Translations under genes and position numbers: made by a program | In this document: piece by piece, positions 41,801 through 50,800 of the stretch | Position numbering within the stretch: the stretch's first letter is position 1 | Layout: the number at the start of each line of letters is the position of its first letter | The notes under the pieces: generated by a model | What the model was told of the DNA's origin: nothing | What the model saw: only the letters and a program-made list of their open reading frames with translations | Databases searched by the model: none | Assembly (NCBI GenBank): GCA_036874045.1 | Contig: CM072342.1 | Span: 4,920,501 to 4,984,500 of the forward strand | Source of the DNA: Cymodocea nodosa | Taxonomy: Eukaryota > Streptophyta > Magnoliopsida > Alismatales > Cymodoceaceae | Direction: 5' to 3' | DNA: 64,000 bases

Positions 41801-44800
41801 ATTTTTTTTTGTTATTCATGTTTGTAGCCTTTTAATTATAATAAATATTATAAATTAAATGTAAGTAGTTTTATATGTGAATTGTATCTTGTTTTGTCTT
41901 GTCTTAAAATTGCAAGTTCAAATTCAGAGTTTTTTACTGCTACCATAGATTTGCATTGTTGCTACTAATATTTTCAACGATCTATGTGTTATTTCTATTT
42001 TCATCTGAGTGATACCTGATACTAGATTCTGTGTTCATGCCACAATGAGGAAAAGGTGGCATATGAAGCTACTTTGCCTGCATGTTAGAGATGTACAATG
42101 AGGCATACAAGCTCATAGATCAGGAACCTCTGTAGTGTTTGGTTTCAAATGTATTTGACCTTGAGGAGCTGCTGCTTGGCTGCTATCATTCGTGTAGCAG
42201 ACATGACATTTCTTTTTGCTTTTCCAGTGTGCAAACCAACTTCAATTAATGTCTCCGCATTCTTTTTATTATTGGTTTTGCTGTTGTATTTGACAGACTT
42301 CTGTGGTGTTCTCTTGATAGCCACATTATATTTTTGTATTTAAAAATGTCTTGAACATGCATTTATGTATTGTTTTGATTTTTTTTTATGTCATTGTGTA
42401 CATAGGCTGTTCCTCTCCAGTTCTTATATGCTCTTCTAACTTATCTGGGTGATGCTTGTGACAATGATGCTGCTTCATGGGAACTAAAATCACCATTAGC
42501 ATCACGACCCCAATGCTTTCCTGGAATTACCATGCCTTCTGAAGGACTTGTTAGGTGGAAGCTTCGTCTTGAGTATTTTGCCTATGAAACATTGCAGAAT
42601 TTGAGAATTGAGAAACTTTTTGAAATAATTGTGGATTACCCTGAGAGGTACATTCCTTTGTTTTCTGTCAACAAAAATTCCTGGAGTTTTCCTCTCTCAG
42701 ATATTTAGTATTTCTTTTGTTGTGATATTGATGCTGTAAAAGAGACAGTGCGTCTATCATTATGTGTTGTCTATGTAATAAAGGTCTTAACTATACTCTC
42801 CTATGTGAGCATAGTCTTTTATACATCATAGTTAGTCAAGACCATTTCAATTTATCTCAGATAGTTGACAAAATGGATTTAGCATTTTGCATTGCATGCT
42901 CATCATCCATGCATAAGTTTCTTATAGTTGCATAATTTGTAATTTTTTTGTGGAAATAAGAAATGGTAGAAGTAGAATGATTCATTAACAAAATATAAGA
43001 CCTCTGTATACGAGGTTACACATAGAAGATAAGTAAAAGTTATAAACAATGTAAGATTAAACTCATATACAAGATACAACACATAATATCCTGATACTAA
43101 CATTCACTCTCAAGCTAGAGCATCTAAGATTTTTAGCTTTTAATAGACTCAAATATTACAAGAAATGACAAAAAATAGACAGAAAACTATAGTAGACATT
43201 AGAAAACTGTAACAACTACTTTTGCAGAAGTAGCAATGGTAGTAATAGCAACAAGCAGGTAGCATCAATATGTGCACAAAAATAGTGGTCAAATTTTTTA
43301 CTACACGGTAGACAGACATGAACACTGATCAACATGATTTGGTCATACAACTTTAAGTTGACTTGACCAAAAATATTATATCAGATATTTGGCAAGCTCA
43401 AACACAATGGTACCTTGCAAATACAAGTAGAGAAAGAAACTTGCAAATAGAAGTTCTCATAGAGTAAAATGCAATCACCATCAAATTACCAAAGTAGTGA
43501 TGGAGCAACATTACTCAATGACTAGAGACTCATTTGGTGGAAAACAAATACTACTTTGACGGAGGAAAAGTGTTTCAACATCTACACTTACAAAAAGCAA
43601 GGAAGATAATTGGAGGTTGATAATAGATATATTGTCTTTGATTTTTTATTTAAACTTCCATCATTGTTTTAGGAACCTTTTTTTCTCTATGAAAACATTC
43701 TCCACTCTTTCTTTTCCTCTCTCCTGTTTTCTTTTATTTCTCTTTTTTTCTTCTTCTTTTTCTCTCCCCTCTCTCCCTTTTTTTACTCTGCACATGCTTT
43801 CTTCTCCACTATAAATTCATCTCCCTCCTTCACATCCACAAGCTTGTCTCCACCATCGATGCCTTCCTCCTCTCCCTTGCATGTGCTGAGTTCACTGATG
43901 CCCTCCATGCCATGATCAACAACATCTCCCTTGTGCTTTCCAACTGATGCATCATCCAAACCCTTCGCCATTTCCACTACTTGTTCCACAAGTTCACCAA
44001 TTGTGGCCATGATTAGACAATGAGGTGGTAGGGCACACCATGGTGATGTCCACATCAACTACTAGGTTACCGAGGAGACAAGCTGTGAGGAAACGTGAGG
44101 AGAGGGTGACAGTGGTGCCACACGGAGGAGGGGGTGCCATTGTGGTTTTGGGATGGGAACAGATGGCCTTGGCAACAATGGAAATGGGGCCTAGAGTCTT
44201 GGCACTTGTAAGACATACTTGGGGACAGAATAACTCTATTGGAGAGTTAGGAAGGGCTAGATGGTCTAGTCGGTGCTGGTTGTCAACCTTCTGGTGGAGG
44301 GTGGTGACAGAGGATGTGTAGGTTATTGATGGTTGGGAGGAGAGTGGTGTCTAGAATTTTCCTCCTCTCTTACCTAGATCTCTCACACACTTGGACTTTC
44401 AAAATTTTGGTTTTGATACCATGTGGAAATAAGAAATGGTAGAAGTAGAAAGATTCATTAACAAAATATAAGGTCTCTATATATGAAGACTACACAGAGA
44501 AGACAAATACAAGTTAAGCTATGTAGAATAAATGCATATACAACACATATGATATTCCTAACATTCAACAATTTCAATCAAACTAGTGCCAATATTACCA
44601 TTGTAGATACATGCTTCAAATATTTATTAAGTTGTTATTGCTATTTTTTTAAGCCATAGTAGAACGCAACCTATTTGGTAATCAATGTTTAATATAACAA
44701 ATATAGGAAAAAGATGAACTCAGTGCACGAGGCTTCCACTGGTATGAGTTTGGAGATTTAAATGTACATACCCTTAATGCCACAAATGATAGATTATTTC

Positions 44801-47800
44801 CTAAGATTCAAACCTACGACCTCTTGGTCATAATAGATTAACCTTAGCATTGTTCAAATATTTGCCTCAAAGGGTCCAATGTATTTGGATGTTAGATTAG
44901 CATTTAATGTTGAAATTTTATGTCCAATGGAACCTTTGAACCTCCTTTGTAAACAATATTCTTGCATGTTTCACATCTCCAACGTCGGCTTAAATATGCC
45001 ACTAAGAGCTTGTTTAACCTTGTTTTGTTGCATTTTTTTGTTGATCATATAGAAATGATTCCTCAATGTTAGTTTTTATGAATCCTACGAAAGTTTCTTC
45101 ATATTGTCTTCTCATGCATAGGATCATCTGGATACTGCTGCCACATGTTTGAGATCAAATCTACTGATTTGAATGCAAATCTTTTTGAATAGTGCATACA
45201 CTTAAAAATGCCAAGGAGAGTTAATTTGGGGAATCACTATTTATATCATGCATATTTCTTGTGAGGAAGTGCTTTCCTTTTAATGCAAACTTGTAGGTAG
45301 CTATGGTCTAAGAGGATGATGTATCTGTTTTGTCCTCTTTCTCAACTTCTCTGTTGTTGCACGTCAATTTCTTCATCATTAGATAGGTTATGGTCCATCT
45401 CTATTGTTCTTCACCAACATTTTGTTGTTTGGTACCATAGATCTACGTAGCACATTTAAATACTTCTGGCTTGTCTACTGTTTACGGGCCTGCAGTTGTG
45501 TGATGCAAATCTAGAAAAAGACTTCACTGGCGTAACTCTCCAGAAGACCTTGAATTATTATTATTTTTCATCAATGAAGCAACAATCCACTTTGTTACGT
45601 AGTTAAATAGATTTGGAATGTATTGTGCTCATAGATCCAGTTTTGAACTTGCTCGTAACTACATTTCTGATTCACCTTTTTTCTCTTGTTGTCCAACTGG
45701 AATAGTTAAAAAACAAGCATTCTGTATTTGTTGCTTCTTTAGTTTCATCTCGGGGCTGGAACCATTTCTTATTATGTGTCTGTTTATACAGTTCTCCTGC
45801 CATTGATGACTTGAAACAATGTTTAGAGTACACAGGACAGCATTCCAAGCTTGTTGATTCATTTATTACTTCTTTGCGGCATCGTTTGCTTACTGCTGGT
45901 GCCTCCACAAATGATATACTGCACCAATATATCTCAACTATCAAAGCTCTTCGGACAATTGATCCTACTGGTGTATTCCTTGAAGCAGTGGGGGAACCAA
46001 TCAGAGACTATTTGAGGGGAAGAAAAGACACTATAAAATGCATTGTAACAATGCTTACTGATGGTTCTGGGGGAAATCCTAGCGGAGCAGAAAATAGTAG
46101 AGACAGTCTACTTGAAGAACTGAATAGAGATGCTGAAACCAGTGAAGGTGCCACTTGTGATGATGATTATGATGTTGATGACAAGCAAGCTTGGTCAAAT
46201 GCTGAGTGGTATGCTTCACTGCTGGTACCAATCATTAGTCTGTTAGTTTGATTTTCACTTTGCTACTAGTTTAATGGCTCATTACATTTCTATATTATTC
46301 TCATTATAGCCTTACTTTTATTCTGATTATTTAATCTTATAACTTAATGCCCCTATCTTCTTGCAAATTTTAGCTGGGAACCTGACCCTGTAGCAGCAGG
46401 GCCCTCGAAAGGTGGTGGTAATAGAAGAAAAATTGATTTGCTCGGGATGGTCATTGGAATTATTGGCTCTAAAGATCAACTCATCAATGAATATCGTGTT
46501 ATGCTTGCCGAAAGGCTTCTTAGCAAGTCTGATTATGATATTGACTCAGAGATCCGTACTTTAGAACTATTGAAGGTTTATTTTTTTAACTTAGGAAATT
46601 GTTTTAATCGTTGCAGTGTTTATTTACATCATCCCAAAACAAAGATTTGCATTGGCAATCTTTGTTCCACATGAAGTTAATCTCATGAGGTACCTTTTCA
46701 GATACATTTTGGAGAAAGCAGCATGCAAAAATGTGAAATTATGCTTAATGATCTAATAGATTCCAAAAGGACTAATACCAACATTAAAGTATCTCTTCCA
46801 CAGCCTTCTGAGCTTGGTATTTTGGAACGGCACCTGTCTCTTCATATTTTTAGAACTTGGACATCATCCCTATTTAAATTTTATTTTGAAGGGCCATTTT
46901 CAGGTTGATAATTTACTGATAGATTTGTTGCCTTTCAGATGAACAGGCAAGAAATAATGTATCTCTTGATGTTCTTGATGCTACAATCATATCTTCAAAT
47001 TTCTGGCCTCCCATCCAGGTATAAAAACTAATTCCATTCTTATCATTACTTTTTTGCCTTTGAATTTATTGATGATATGTTTCTGACATAGTGAATATCG
47101 TCAGGCTGAGTCTCTTAATATACCAGCTTCTGTGAATACATTGCTTTCGGACTATGCTAAGAGGTTTCATCAAATCAAGACTCCTCGTAAACTATTGTGG
47201 TTAAAAAATCTGGGAACAGTGAAGGTTAGATTTCAATACTTCTAATATGATATATTTTCATTCATTTCCTTACGGCATAATGTAATATATTTTGACGGGT
47301 CATAACTTGTAAATTTTCTGAGCAGTAGTTTTAGACTGGTCCATAACAATATTCTCTTTTGGCTTGAACTGACATGCAATTTTTTATTTTCCAGCTGGAA
47401 CTGCAGCAATTTGATGACAGGAGCCTGCAATTCACCGTTGCTCCTGTTCACGCTGTTATAGTAATGAAATTTCAAGAGCAAGCTAGGTATATCATCACTT
47501 GTACAGTTGTACTGTGCACAAAAGATAATCCTTATCGTGCTGTGCCATTTTTTGTCCTTTAGTTGGAATTCGAAGGAACTTGCAGATGCCATTGGCATAC
47601 CTGTTGATGCCCTGAAGAGAAGAATAGCATTCTGGATAAATAAGGTACACCTTGTGATAATTCATAGAAGAACTTTATCCTATCTGATAACCCCATATTA
47701 GCATATATTCCATGAATAAAGGCACTAGCATCGTTGCTACTTGGACTTTACAACTTGGTTTAAATTTATTCAAAGATGAAAAAAGAAAAGCAACTTAATT

Positions 47801-50800
47801 GGCTGTGGTATGGTATGTGGTGGCGAGAAATGCTGCTTGCATTGTGTGATGCCCTTCCATGGTACACAGCATGTTTTATATCCAAAAGAACCCTTCAACA
47901 GCCAATAGGGGGTGCCAAGTGGCAGATTTAACACTTTTTCTAGGTGATCTATTCAAAAGCAGTCCTCACTATGTAGTATGGGGAACAGTGATGGAAAATA
48001 TTTTGTCGCTGTTTTGATTTGTTATTATGAGATTGGGAGAAAAATTTCCTAGTCCCTATTACAAGAGCAACTATATATATATGAAGTAATGGACTCCAAG
48101 GTAAATGGATATCCTTACATACTACTACCCTCTAATACAACATATTATATTAAACACTCACACTTTCCCTCAAGCTGGAGCATATATATTTATTATGCCT
48201 AACTTGTTACATAAAAACTTGGAAACTCTAACCAGTGATTCCTATGTAAAGATATCTGTAAGCTACTTGGATGAATGAGTGTAGGAATTAGAAATTAGGC
48301 CTTTCATAACTAATTCTCAAATATAATGGTAGTCAACTTCAATATGCTTTAGTATGTTCATGGGATGTTGGATTATTAGTTATAAAAATTGCAACTTGAT
48401 TATCATAATACATGTTCATAAGATTTTGAGTAGTGAAGCCACATTCTTAAGTGGTGACTTATGCCACACCATTTTATATGTTGTTTGTATTATAGATCTA
48501 TACTTAGCTTTAGTACTAGATTTTGCTTCTTACCTTGTCAAGTCACTAAGTTGCCAGCAATATATGTGTAGAAATCTAAGGTAGATTTTTTGTCACCTCT
48601 ATCATTTGCATAACTTGAATCAAAGTGCGTCTTAATTTCTAAATGTCCATGTCTTTTGTATATGAGCCCCTTTCTTGTTGCATTTTTTACATAAACAAGT
48701 ACAATTTATGTACTCTCCTAATGAACCTTTCCTAGTTTATGTATGAATTGGCTAAGTAGATCAATTGCATATGCAATGTCTGGTCTAGTAATAGCAAGGT
48801 AGATCAATTTTTCAACCAATCTTCTGTATTGTTTTGGGTTTTCAAGTACTTTTGATGAATTATCCTAAAAAGGGTGATTTGACTATAGAGGTGTGCTCTT
48901 AGGTTTGCAACTTAAGTTAAGAACATATTTTCTTTGGGACTTTGGGATAGAGCCATTTCCCTTTTGAGTATGTAAACTCTATACTTAGAAAGTATGATTT
49001 TCCCATGTCTTTAGTTGGAAGACACTTCCCAAGATAAACTTTTATATGCATAATGGTCTTTACATCATCACTTGTCAATGAGATTGTCAACATAAACAAC
49101 TAGTATCACTCAACCTATGATTGTTTTCCTATAAAATGTAGAATGATCCATGATACATTGTCAGAAGTCCCCATCAATCATAATATTTTGTCAACATAAA
49201 CTAGTATCATACAACCTATGGTTGTTTTCCTATAAAATGTAGAATGATCCATGATACATTGTTTGAAGTCCCCATCAATCATAATTGTGTTGAATTTGTC
49301 AAATCATGCATGAGGACTTTGCTTAAAACTATAAATTGCCTTTAAACCTACACACCAAGTTCTCTTAAGCAACATATCCTAAAAGTTACTTTATGAAGAC
49401 TTGTTCAGTTAAAATTCTACATAGGAAGTTGTTTTTTACATTGTGTGGAGAAAGCACCCATGACCAATTGATGGCAAGTGATAGGAGTACCTTAATTGAG
49501 TTAAAGCATGGTATTGGAGAAAAAGCCTCAATATAATCAACACTATACGTTTGAGTGAAGCCATGAGTGACTAGTTATGCCTTATATTTGTCCACCGAAC
49601 TGTTAGGCTTGTGTTTGATAGTGCATACTTATCTATAAGTGATTATACTTGCCCCAGCAAGATAGGGCACCAAATTCCATGTGTCACAAGATCACAAAGC
49701 TTCTACCTCATATATTGCAACTTTCCAATATGATAGTTGTGCTTCCTAATTGTTCTCGAGTGCAAACATGGTAGAAATGGATAGAGTAAAGATACAAAAG
49801 GATAGATGAATGTGATCATAGGAAATAAAATTGAAGATAGGGTGAGACGTGCTAGGGTGTTTATCTTTCCGTAAAGTAATAGAAACATCAAGATTATAAG
49901 TAGTAACAGTGTGTGTGGGTAGATTTGCAAGAGTCTTTGAGGATGGTTGAACCACGGGAGATAATGTGGTGTCACTGATATACCTGCAATGGATGAGATA
50001 GTTGCTTCCCATCCTGGAGTCATTGTCCAGTGGTATAGGCATTGGCAAAGGGGTAGCATTTGATGGACAACCATTAATATCAAAATAAGATTGAAACTTA
50101 AAAAATGTGACATTAGTTATAATATTTTTTATTATAGGAGGCTAACAACACTTACCCTTTTATACACACGAGTATCTAACAAAAATACACTTAAGAGCCC
50201 TAGGGGACAACTTGTCCAAGTCTAAAGATAAGTTATGAAAATAAGGGGTTTGTTGATCTAGAAAGTAGTGAAAAGGAAAGGGATGGAAAGTAAGTCACAA
50301 TTTTCTTGGTGTTTGTGCACTTAGGAAAGTTTGGAAGGAAATTCTTTACTTTCTAACACATAATATGAAACTCACCTATGACTTTCCTTCTTCCCTACAA
50401 AATGGCCCGAAATCTCATTTGACCTTTTCTTTCGTGCAACCTCTCCTCTCACTCAACCTCCCCTTTTGCTAATTTGTGGGAGTGAAAATTGTAGAAATTA
50501 GGTGGTTCGAATGAGAATGATGTGAAGTATTGGTAGGAAAACTACAGTTGTATCAAGGCTTGAGTCTAGTAGTAATCAATCTAAAAGTAATAAAGAAGAT
50601 AAAGTTTTTGCAATATCATTAGCACATTATGTTTAATTGCAAATTATTACTATACATGTTAGTCACCTATACATGTTATCACATCTTAGTTTCCTGTGAT
50701 GCTCATCAAAGTTGATAAAAAATGAATGATTTATTATTTAATTAAATTATATTACATGGGGAATGCTTTATTTCAGGGCATCATCGTAGAAAAGCATTCA

